NCBI GenBank assembly: GCA_021323535.1
Contig: JAJONO010000032.1
Coordinates: forward strand, 1-64,000
Direction of reading: 5' to 3'
Length of the DNA: 64,000 nucleotides
DNA from: Bacteroidota bacterium
GTDB taxonomy: Bacteria > Bacteroidota > Bacteroidia > B-17B0 > Aurantibacillaceae
Position numbers and translations under genes: made by a program. Under the pieces are notes generated by a model. The model did not search any database and had not been told where the DNA came from. It saw nothing but the letters and a program-made list of their open reading frames with translations. This document shows positions 44,436-51,968 of the stretch, in pieces (the first letter of the stretch is position 1; every line of letters starts with the position of its first letter).

Positions 44436-45385
44436 TTATTTCTCATCTTTCGCGATCTGTACTTTATATCCCAGAATAGCTCTTCCGTTAATGAAAACAA
44501 TAATTCCGTACTCACCCGCATGATTTAGTTTTTGTCTGATGATATAAGTATCTTCTTGTTTTTTTATAACAACAGGTCTGTAAACTATTCCCAAACCATC
44601 CGCTTCAATATTAATGCTGTCGATTTTCGTTTGAGTTTTCAGTTCAAATGATAAAGTATCTTTCAGTTTGGCTTTTATTAATCCTTTTTCAGGTAAAGGT
44701 TGACTCATGTTAAACCTGAAGTGTGCCGGATAAAGAAAGGGCCATTGCTTGAATTTTGATTTGGAAATGAGAGTGTCTGAAAGTTGCCATATTGATTTTT
44801 CAGGGAAATGGGTATAAATGAAATTTTGCGGCACCATTAAAAAATAAGTATCGCTGAAACGCTTGTTCATTTTTTTTGCCCGTTCATCGTAATACCCGGC
44901 CGACCAGGTTACATCGCATAGTTGCCACTTCCCGGAAAGAAAAATGGCGTTCCAGGCATGATCAGGTTTTTTGTATGTTTTATTAATGTCATAGAGCGAA
45001 TGCTTTGAAAAACCACTGATCTTTTCACATTTGATGCCTACGGCTTCGCACATGCCGCATAACAGGTTTGAATAACCAACACAGACAGCCTTTTTCTTTC
45101 TGAACGTTTTTTCTGCTTTCGCAGTTCTGTAAGAGATATTATATTCAATGTTTTCAGCAACCCATCTGTATATGGCCCTGAACTTTGACAAATCATCTTT
45201 CAGAACTTTGACAAATCATCTTTCAGGTCTCTCGTAAGCGCGCGGGCAAGTTCGTCATAACTTTTAAAAGTTCCCGGCGACATAGATAAAGCGATAGAAT
45301 CCACTTTAGAAAAATTTGTTTGTGATCTGGAGAAAATAAAAAAGCCCGCCGAAAATAACAGCAGGCAAAATATTTTTTTTCTCAT
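44436..45385 (-). pseudogene. Transglutaminase-like protein gene split by a 23-bp duplication
   Basis: A frame of 61 residues (45385-45200: signal peptide RKKIFCLLLFSAGFFIFSRS, then SYDELARALTRDLKDDLSKF and stop) is followed by one of 251 residues (45191-44436). The second begins SKFRAIYRWVAENIEYNISY, the transglutaminase-like start, and keeps KKAVCVGYSNLLCGMCEAVG with the catalytic cysteine, the DHAWNA histidine and CDVTW. A 23-bp tandem duplication at 45181-45226 causes the break. Removing one copy joins DDLSKF directly to RAIYRW in one frame of about 308 residues. The intact protein would be an exported cysteine peptidase-like enzyme. Real mutation or assembly error cannot be told apart here. 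Confidence 0.85.
45181..45226. repeat. Exact 23-bp tandem duplication
   Basis: AACTTTGACAAATCATCTTT followed by CAG occurs at 45181-45203 and again at 45204-45226 without any difference. 23 is not a multiple of 3, so it shifts the frame of the transglutaminase-like gene. Confidence 0.97.
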
Positions 45386-45402
45386 GATCTTATTCAGAAA
45401 AA

Positions 45403-45856
45403 TTAAACCGTCATGATTTCTTTTTCCTTCTGCTCAATGTGTTTGTCCACCTTAGTAACAGTTCCATCGGTAAGATTCTGAATTTTTGTTTCAGCATCTT
45501 GCGGTTTTCGTTAATTCTTTCCTGCGTTCTTCTGTGAGAGGCGGAACCACGATGCGGATGATAACACCATCGTTCTGAGGATTGAAACCTAAGTTGGCCA
45601 TCTGGATGGCTTTTTCGATGGGCGTCAGCATTGTTTTATCCCATGGCTGGATAATAAGAGTACGCGCATCCTGGGTGTTAACACTGGCTACACCATTCAA
45701 TGGCATTTTTGAACCGTAAGCATCTACCTGTACATTTTCAAGCATAACAGGGTTTGCTTTTCCGGCTCTTACTTTCTGAAGCTCTGCTTCAAGGTGACTA
45801 ATGGCTTTATCCATTAGAGATTTTGAATTATCTAAAACTGATTTAACGTCGCTCAT
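45403..45856 (-). pseudogene. frr: Ribosome recycling factor gene, internally deleted and frameshifted
   Basis: The intact frame (45856-45491) gives 121 residues matching RRF through LTEERRKELTK (to residue 117), then TARC and stop. In another frame the following DNA encodes DAETKIQNLTDGTVTKVDKH and IEQKEKEIMTV, ending at TAA 45403-45405, which is the normal RRF C-terminus. The joined product would be about 148 residues against about 185 in the family, so about 37 codons of the long helices are missing as well as the frame. RRF is essential for ribosome recycling, so an assembly error, a mixed population or a second copy elsewhere is likely. A heptad repeat tract fills its upstream region. 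Confidence 0.85.
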
Positions 45857-45871
45857 AATGTTGTAAAGGTA

Positions 45872-45955
45872 ATAGTTTATAGTTGATAGTCAATAGTTGT
45901 TAGTTCAAAGTTCCGGTTCAAGGTTTCTGGTTATTCGTTAATGGTTTCTTGTTCT
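45872..45955 (+). repeat. Twelve-unit heptad GTT repeat upstream of frr
   Basis: Twelve consecutive 7-mers without a break in register: ATAGTTT ATAGTTG (45872-45885), ATAGTCA ATAGTTG, TTAGTTC AAAGTTC, CGGTTCA AGGTTTC, TGGTTAT TCGTTAA, TGGTTTC TTGTTCT (to 45955). The early units share AGTT at positions 3-6; the later ones slide to GGTT at 2-5. It lies 15 bp upstream of the frr start codon. Confidence 0.9.
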
Positions 45956-45964
45956 GTGTACCTA

Positions 45965-45981
45965 AATAACCGAAGGTTATT
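45965..45981. repeat. Perfect hairpin with GAA loop
   Basis: AATAACC-GAA-GGTTATT, a 7-bp perfect stem with the same GAA loop as the REP hairpins near 33-34 kb but a different stem sequence. It follows the heptad tract directly. Confidence 0.6.
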
Positions 45982-46052
45982 CCTCTGTTTCTCTGCGTCT
46001 GTGGTTAAAATAGTTCTTTTTTAATGTCCCTGTTCAAAGTTCCTGTGGTTAA

Positions 46053-47195
46053 TTAGGCAGTGGTTTTAACCTGAAATAACTCCGCCAGTTTACTCACCAC
46101 AAAATCGATCTCCTCCTTTGTATTGTACTTACAAAAACTGAATCGCACCGAAGGCCTCGTCATATCAATTCCTAAACCTCTGAGTACATGACTGCCCTGG
46201 TTACTTCCGCTGCTACAGGCACTTCCCCCGCTGGCGGCAATTCCTGAAATATCAAGATTGAAAAGAAGCATCTCTGCATCCGGATGATTCGGGAAACAAC
46301 AATTCAATACTGTGTATAACGATTTGTCAAAAGAAGTTTCTCCATTAAAAACCGTTCCCGGAATAGCACTGGTGAGTTGCTGCTTCATGTATTCCTTCAT
46401 GCCGGAAATATGTTTCTGGTGTTCTTCCATTTCGTTGAAACAGATTTCGAGCGCTTTAGCGAGACCAACAATTCCGTAAAGGTTTTCGGTTCCGCCGCGC
46501 ATGTTTCTTTCCTGTGCGCCACCATGAATGAATGGCGTAATTTTATTATTGTGATTGATGTAAAGAAATCCAACTCCTTTTGGTCCGTGAAATTTATGAG
46601 CGGCACAGGTGATAAAATGAACCTTAAGCTCTCTGAGATCCATTCGGTAGTGACCCATAGTTTGAACCGTATCGCTATGAAAAAGCGCATTGTATTTTTC
46701 GCAGAGCTCGCCAACTTCCTTGAGTGGGAGCAAGGTCCCGATCTCGTTATTGGCATGCATTAACGAAACTAAACTACGGCTGTTATTTTTTAAAAGTTCT
46801 TCGAGGTGCGCAAGGTCAACATTCCCTTTTTTATCGATCTTCACCCAGCTGGCTTTGATCTTACCGGCTTTCTCCATGGTGTGAATGGTATGTTCAACAG
46901 CATGATGTTCGATGGGTGAAGAGATCACATGTTTGATTCCGAATGTTTCCACGCTCTGAACAATGGCCATATTATCGGCTTCTGTTCCTCCTGATGTAAA
47001 GAAAATTTCAGCGGGAGTTACATTCAGCAATTTGGCTACCGTTTTACGAGCGCCTTCAATGGCAGAACGTGTTTTTCTTCCGTAACCGTGAATAGAAGAA
47101 GGATTTCCAAAATCTTCCGTCATAAACGGCATCATGGCTTTCAATACTTCTCCGTCAAGCTTCGTGGTGGCTGCGTTATCGAGATATACTTTCAT
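46053..47195 (-). CDS. Cysteine desulfurase (NifS/IscS family)
   Basis: 380 residues, fold type I PLP enzyme. VYLDNAATTKLD at the start, TSGGTEADNMAI, the PLP lysine K201 in CAAHKFHGPKG, and the active cysteine C327 in GGSACSSGS are all present. It removes sulfur from cysteine as a persulfide for Fe-S cluster and tRNA thiolation pathways. No iscU or iscR lies next to it, so the exact role (IscS- or NifS-like) is open. It is between glmM and the broken frr on the minus strand, with heptad tracts on both sides. Confidence 0.95.
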   Translation of the reverse strand: MKVYLDNAATTKLDGEVLKAMMPFMTEDFGNPSSIHGYGRKTRSAIEGARKTVAKLLNVTPAEIFFTSGGTEADNMAIVQSVETFGIKHVISSPIEHHAVEHTIHTMEKAGKIKASWVKIDKKGNVDLAHLEELLKNNSRSLVSLMHANNEIGTLLPLKEVGELCEKYNALFHSDTVQTMGHYRMDLRELKVHFITCAAHKFHGPKGVGFLYINHNNKITPFIHGGAQERNMRGGTENLYGIVGLAKALEICFNEMEEHQKHISGMKEYMKQQLTSAIPGTVFNGETSFDKSLYTVLNCCFPNHPDAEMLLFNLDISGIAASGGSACSSGSNQGSHVLRGLGIDMTRPSVRFSFCKYNTKEEIDFVVSKLAELFQVKTTA

Positions 47196-47200
47196 TTCTT

Positions 47201-47274
47201 AGAGTTTATAGTCAATGGTTTATAGTTTATAGTGGAGCGCTAGCTGTTGAGTATAAACTATGGTCTATCGACTC
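47201..47274. repeat. Heptad GTT repeat forming a hairpin, between glmM and the cysteine desulfurase
   Basis: AGAGTTT ATAGTCA (47201-47214), ATGGTTT ATAGTTT ATAGTGG (to 47235), a 14-nt spacer, then AGTATAAACTATGG and TCTATCGACTC (47250-47274), which is the reverse complement of the same unit type. The last bases run into the glmM stop codon. Same design as the hairpin at 35730-35803. Confidence 0.82.
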
Positions 47275-48670
47275 AATTTTTAATGATTTCTTTTATGTCT
47301 GAAATAATTTTTTTAGCAAGATTTTCCGCGGTGGATTGTGTCTGGCTCTCACTGTAAATTCTTATAATAGGCTCGGTGTTGCTCTTACGTAAATGAACCC
47401 ATTCTTTATCAAATTCGATCTTAACGCCGTCCACCGTATTAACCGGTTGCTTTTTATATTTCTCTTTTACTTTGGTTAAAACATTGTCCACATTAATTTG
47501 AGGAGTGAGTTCAATTTTATTTTTCGAGATAAAATAATTCGGATACGATTTTCTTAGCATAGAAGCGGATTTACCATATTTTGCCAGATGAGTCAGGAAG
47601 ATAGCAATTCCAACTAAAGCATCCCTTCCGTAATGAAGTTCCGGTAAAATAATTCCGCCGTTTCCTTCGCCGCCAATGATCGCATTGGTGTCTTTCATCA
47701 TTTTCACAACGTTTACTTCTCCCACAGCAGAAGCGGAATATTTTCCACCTTGTTTTTCTGTGATATCGCGAAGCGCGCGTGTACTTGATAAGTTACTTAC
47801 AGTGTTTCCTTTTTTATGTTGTTGTAAAACATAATCAGAAACAGCAACGAGCGTGTATTCTTCACCGAACATTTCCCCGTCTTCGCAAACCAGTGCTAAA
47901 CGATCAACATCCGGATCAACACTTATGCCAATATGTGCTTTTTGTTTCACAACGGTCTTGCTGAGATCGGTCAGATGTTCTGGTAATGGCTCAGGATTGT
48001 GAGCGAAATTTCCGGTTGGCTCCGCATTGATGGTAGTTATTTTTTTCACCCCCAGTTTTTCAAGCAGAGCCGGAACTGCAAATCCGCCACTTGAATTAAT
48101 AGCGTCAATTACTACATTGAATCCTGCTTTTTTAATAGCAGCCGCATCAACATAAGGAAGATCCAGAATTTTCTGAATATGAGTATTTAAAAAATCGTTG
48201 TTTACAGAATAAGAGCCGAGTTCATTCACTTCAGCGTAAGTAAATTCTCCCTTATTGGCAATTTCTAAAAGCTCTTTACCGGTTTCTTCGCTGATGAATT
48301 CGCCCTTTTCATTGAGTAATTTCAAGGCGTTCCATTGTTTAGGGTTATGGCTCGCGGTTAAAATAATTCCGCCGCTGGCTTTTAATTCTGTTACAGCTAT
48401 CTCAACGGTAGGAGTGGTGCTGAGTTCAAGGTCAATCACGTCAATACCCATGCCTATAAGCGTTCCGCTAACAATGTTGGACACCATTTGTCCGCTGATC
48501 CTGGCATCGCGGCCAATAATCACCGTACTTGCTTTTTTGGATTTGTTATTCTTTAAAATTAAGGTTCCGAATGCCGATGTAAATTTTACGATGTCAATAG
48601 GAGTAAGGCCATCGTCCGGCTTTCCACCGATGGTTCCCCTGATACCTGAAATGCTTTTTATGAGAGTCAC
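47273..48670 (-). CDS. glmM: Phosphoglucosamine mutase-type phosphohexomutase
   Basis: 465 residues of the alpha-D-phosphohexomutase family. It begins LIKSISGIRGTIGGKPDDGL, the usual Bacteroidota GlmM start. The phosphoserine loop is TASHNPKQWNALK (S107), the metal loop is DPDVDRLAL, the sugar-specificity loop is GGEGNGGI, and the phosphate-binding end is RKSNTEPIIRIYSES. It interconverts glucosamine 6- and 1-phosphate on the way to UDP-GlcNAc. The specificity loop (GEGNGG rather than GEQSGH) leaves some doubt between GlmM and phosphomannomutase. Confidence 0.88.
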   Translation of the reverse strand: MTLIKSISGIRGTIGGKPDDGLTPIDIVKFTSAFGTLILKNNKSKKASTVIIGRDARISGQMVSNIVSGTLIGMGIDVIDLELSTTPTVEIAVTELKASGGIILTASHNPKQWNALKLLNEKGEFISEETGKELLEIANKGEFTYAEVNELGSYSVNNDFLNTHIQKILDLPYVDAAAIKKAGFNVVIDAINSSGGFAVPALLEKLGVKKITTINAEPTGNFAHNPEPLPEHLTDLSKTVVKQKAHIGISVDPDVDRLALVCEDGEMFGEEYTLVAVSDYVLQQHKKGNTVSNLSSTRALRDITEKQGGKYSASAVGEVNVVKMMKDTNAIIGGEGNGGIILPELHYGRDALVGIAIFLTHLAKYGKSASMLRKSYPNYFISKNKIELTPQINVDNVLTKVKEKYKKQPVNTVDGVKIEFDKEWVHLRKSNTEPIIRIYSESQTQSTAENLAKKIISDIKEIIKN

Positions 48671-48839
48671 TTTGTGTTGTTTTTAAGACATGTAAAGATA
48701 CTACAAAGTGACTAACAAATAACCCATTTAAATTAACAAAATGTTGATTTTTTAAGTAATTTGGCGATTGAACGAACCGCTGTGTTCCGCTAATTTAGTA
48801 GCTTAGCAATTGAAATTGACCACCTTTTTAAATACCGGT

Positions 48840-49292
48840 ATGCCCTTTAAACGATTACTGATTATTTTCACATTTATACTTTGTAAGTTCACCGTAAAAT
48901 CGGAAAACACTATTCTGTTTCCGGATTCTTTTTATGCCGGTTCTATTGAGAAAATTGATACTTCTCTGTTTGTTGTGGAAGCAATTCATGAAAAACGGGA
49001 TGGCCGTCCGAATCCTATTCTTCAGCTGTTTAAAGTAAAACAAAAGAAGAACAGGAAAATTACAGCCGCTATACTTGCGTTTCCTTTTCCATTCGGCATA
49101 GTTGGTCTGCACCGCATCTACCTCGGAACCGCTCCTTACGTGCCGGTGGTATACATTGGTACGCTCGGCGGCGTTCTTGGTATTCTCCCCTTTATTGATT
49201 TTTGTGTTATCATACTAGATAAGAATGTTGATCGTTATATTGAGAATAAAAATGTTCTCATGTGGGTGGACGATAAAAAACCAGCTAAGTAA
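48840..49292 (+). CDS. TM2-domain membrane protein
   Basis: 150 residues from ATG at 48840; a TTG ten codons earlier is possible. N-terminal signal or helix (KRLLIIFTFILCKFTVKS), a soluble stretch, and a C-terminal TM2 domain with two helices around a conserved turn (ILAFPFPFGIVGLHRIYLGT, then GTLGGVLGILPFIDFCVI). TM2 proteins are widespread and poorly understood. The stop overlaps the asnB start in TAATG, so translation of asnB is probably coupled to it. Confidence 0.82.
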   Translation: MPFKRLLIIFTFILCKFTVKSENTILFPDSFYAGSIEKIDTSLFVVEAIHEKRDGRPNPILQLFKVKQKKNRKITAAILAFPFPFGIVGLHRIYLGTAPYVPVVYIGTLGGVLGILPFIDFCVIILDKNVDRYIENKNVLMWVDDKKPAK

Positions 49293-51199
49293 TGTGTGGA
49301 ATAGCGGGTATAATTTTAAAGCAAAACAATTCATTCGATCTTAAAGAAACTGTTACGGCCATGTCGCAGGCCATTGCACATCGTGGTCCCGACGGAGAAG
49401 GATTTATTTTCGCCTCTGAAAGCGAAGTTGTTCCGTACAACAGAGAAAACATTTCCTTCAAACGAAAAGACCTGGCTTACATACCCACACAGAACTTTCA
49501 ACTTTCAACTAATAACTTTCAACTCGCATTTGCACATCGTCGCCTCTCCATTATCGATCTCAGTGAAAGTGGTTATCAACCCATGTGTACTCCCGATAAA
49601 AAACTCTGGATCACATTTAACGGCGAAATCTATAATTACATTGAGTTAAAAAAGGAACTTCAGACATCGGGACATAATTTTGTTTCGGAAAGCGACACTG
49701 AAGTTATTCTGCAGGCGTATCGGGCCTGGGGATTTGATTGTGTGAAACGTTTTAATGGAATGTGGTCGTTTTGCATTTATGATTTAAATAAACAAATTTG
49801 TTTCGCGTCACGCGACCGTTTAGGCGTAAAACCATTTTACTACATTAACAGAAATGATGTTTTCGCTTTTGCCAGCGAACAAAAGGCATTTGTTAAGTCC
49901 GGACTTCTCAAAGCAAAGTATAATCAAAGAGCTGTTCACAGTTATCTCGTGAATGGATTGCTTGAAACGGAGACGAATAATTTTTTTGAAGGAGTAGAGG
50001 AGTTGTCCCCCGGACATAATCTTATTTATTCTCTTCAATCGAAAGAACTTAAAACGGAAACCTATTACAGGATCGGTATCGATCAGCGGCATGAAAGCCT
50101 GAGTGATAAGCAACTGATAGAAGAAATTGAAAAGCGTCTGTACAACGCAGTTAAACTCCGTCTGAGGAGTGATGTTGAAGTTGGAGCTTGTCTCAGCGGT
50201 GGTATTGACAGTAGCGCCATCGTTGGTCTCATGTACAAAATTCTTGAAAGAAGCAATTACTGTTTTACTTCTGTGTTCAGGAATGAAACAATGAACGAAG
50301 AAAAATTTGCTGACATCGTTGCAAAAAACACAAAAGCAAAACACGTTAAAATTGAACCAACGTTTGAAGGCTTCATAAAGGAGCTGGATGCCTTGGTGTA
50401 TTCACAGGATGTTCCCATCTGGGATACTAGCACTTATGCACAGTTTAAAGTGATGGAACTGGCGAAACAAAATAATATCAAAGTGGTGATCGACGGTCAA
50501 GGGGCCGATGAATTATTCGCCGGATATCATCATCATTATGTTGCAAAGTGGAACAATTTGTTTTTGCAGGGACAAAATATCGAAATGATACGCGATATTA
50601 AAGCGTCTAAGAAAACAATCGATGGTCCGTTTGTATTTTTCGCCAAAGAAAAAATAAAACAAAAACGAAATGTAAACACGTCGGTTCTGCAGCATTTTTT
50701 TAAAGATGACTTTCTCGGTTCGAACGAAGTGTATAATTCGGCAACCTATTTTGATTCGGTAAATGAACAACTGATCCATGATATTGAAACAACGCGCCTT
50801 AAGACATTCCTCAAATGTGAGGACCGCTGCGGTATGTGGCATAGCGTGGAAAGCAGAACACCGTTTAGTGACGACGTTGAACTGATCGACTTTATGTTTT
50901 CATTTAATGGTAACAGAAAGATAAAGGATGGTATTTCAAAATATCTGTTGAGAGAAGCTGCAAAAAACGTTCTTCCAAATGAAATTTATTCGCGTTACGA
51001 TAAAAAAGGTTTCGAGACACCGATGAAAAAATGGGTCACAGAGTTAAAGACTCAAATGACCGATGAAATAAAAGCGGCCAATTTTGATTTTCTGAATACT
51101 ACTTCCCTTGATAAAATAAATCTAGACAGTTCGGCACAGCTGAAATTATTTTTCAAGTTGTTTATCCTAAGCCGCTGGCAAAAAGTGTTCGCCGGGTAG
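49292..51199 (+). CDS. asnB: Asparagine synthetase (glutamine-hydrolysing)
   Basis: 635 residues. The class II glutaminase domain starts MCGIAGII with nucleophile C2, then HRGPDGEG and HRRLSIIDLSESGYQPM, and FNGEIYNY. The synthetase domain has the ATP PP-loop CLSGGIDSSAIV and GQGADELFAGYHHH. It converts aspartate to asparagine with glutamine nitrogen, or acts in a surface polysaccharide pathway as many paralogues do. A loop before HRRLSIID (residues about 66-80) is a 7-residue repeat NFQLSTN-NFQLAFA, encoded by a heptad DNA tract. Its start is coupled to the TM2 gene. Confidence 0.95.
   Translation: MCGIAGIILKQNNSFDLKETVTAMSQAIAHRGPDGEGFIFASESEVVPYNRENISFKRKDLAYIPTQNFQLSTNNFQLAFAHRRLSIIDLSESGYQPMCTPDKKLWITFNGEIYNYIELKKELQTSGHNFVSESDTEVILQAYRAWGFDCVKRFNGMWSFCIYDLNKQICFASRDRLGVKPFYYINRNDVFAFASEQKAFVKSGLLKAKYNQRAVHSYLVNGLLETETNNFFEGVEELSPGHNLIYSLQSKELKTETYYRIGIDQRHESLSDKQLIEEIEKRLYNAVKLRLRSDVEVGACLSGGIDSSAIVGLMYKILERSNYCFTSVFRNETMNEEKFADIVAKNTKAKHVKIEPTFEGFIKELDALVYSQDVPIWDTSTYAQFKVMELAKQNNIKVVIDGQGADELFAGYHHHYVAKWNNLFLQGQNIEMIRDIKASKKTIDGPFVFFAKEKIKQKRNVNTSVLQHFFKDDFLGSNEVYNSATYFDSVNEQLIHDIETTRLKTFLKCEDRCGMWHSVESRTPFSDDVELIDFMFSFNGNRKIKDGISKYLLREAAKNVLPNEIYSRYDKKGFETPMKKWVTELKTQMTDEIKAANFDFLNTTSLDKINLDSSAQLKLFFKLFILSRWQKVFAG
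49493..49527 (-). repeat. Heptad repeat inside the asnB coding sequence
   Basis: AACTTTC AACTTTC (49493-49506), AACTAAT AACTTTC (49507-49520) and AACTCGC (49521-49527): five exact 7-bp units in register. On the minus strand they read GAAAGTT GAAAGTT ATTAGTT, the same family as the intergenic tracts. Three units equal 21 nt, so the protein shows a 7-residue repeat and the frame is kept. Confidence 0.85.
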
Positions 51200-51225
51200 A
51201 CTTCGCCAAAGTCCGCCGCCGTAAT

Positions 51226-51897
51226 TTAATTCTTAGTTTCTTCTTTCTTATCCTTATTCTCAATGAATCTAAACTGTATTCCTGCACTGAAAACAAATCC
51301 CGGAGAACCTTTTAATTTATAATCGTGATCTTTTGTAAAGTTTTCATTGTCTGATTTCAATTTTGGATACAGGAAGAAAGGCATGCCAAGCTTCATATTA
51401 AAGCCAAACGGACCAATATAAAGCCTTGGATTCACATATAAGGAATAATACAAACCCGAACTCCAGATGCTGGTACTTTCTTTGTCTTTAAGTTCCCATT
51501 TTAATTTTGAATAGCCTATATCTCCTCCCAGAACAAGATCAAATCCTTTTGTTGAAACAGGGTGATAGTTTAGCTGCACTACAAAGTCATTCGATTTTAA
51601 AGTAGGTTTTACATTGTTAACAGTATCTTTTTCGGTGAAAAAATTAGCGCTTTTAAAACGCAGGCCAACACCGAATTTTTTATGTAAACCATATTCGGCC
51701 CCAAAGGTAAAATGGCTGTTTCCGGCCTTATCGGTTTCGCTGGTATCGCGACCATTCACTTTGTTATGAATATCTATTTTGGTATTATAGATTTCCAGTC
51801 CGCCGCCGGCATCAATAACGAGGGCGCCTTTGTAAAAAGATTGTGATTTGGATTGTAACGTAGCAAGTAAAATAATAAGAGTAAAGATTTTTTTCAT
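51226..51897 (-). CDS. Outer-membrane beta-barrel protein of unknown function
   Basis: 223 residues with signal peptide KKIFTLIILLATLQSKSQ. The remainder has strands alternating in hydrophobicity (GALVIDAGGGLEIY, FTFGAEYGLHKKFGVGLRF) and ends with a barrel-like FVFSAGIQFRFIENKD followed by a charged tail. It fits the OmpX/OmpW-sized barrel class common in Bacteroidota. It is 71 bp downstream of the PorE-like gene on the same strand and may be cotranscribed with it. No function known. Confidence 0.75.
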   Translation of the reverse strand: MKKIFTLIILLATLQSKSQSFYKGALVIDAGGGLEIYNTKIDIHNKVNGRDTSETDKAGNSHFTFGAEYGLHKKFGVGLRFKSANFFTEKDTVNNVKPTLKSNDFVVQLNYHPVSTKGFDLVLGGDIGYSKLKWELKDKESTSIWSSGLYYSLYVNPRLYIGPFGFNMKLGMPFFLYPKLKSDNENFTKDHDYKLKGSPGFVFSAGIQFRFIENKDKKEETKN

Positions 51898-51968
51898 GCC
51901 CTGGGTTTTAATTAAAGTTAATGAATTTTGACGATCAAAAAAACCAGAGGTTTAATGGGGTCTGAAAA

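Noticed and set aside
45403-45856. Programmed frameshift in frr
   Set aside because: A frameshift alone would not restore the gene because about 37 codons of the conserved helices are absent. No slippery heptamer with a downstream structure is evident, and frr is not known to use recoding.
46377-46763. 128-codon frame opposite the cysteine desulfurase
   Set aside because: It lies wholly inside a gene whose catalytic residues are intact, and it has no recognisable domain.
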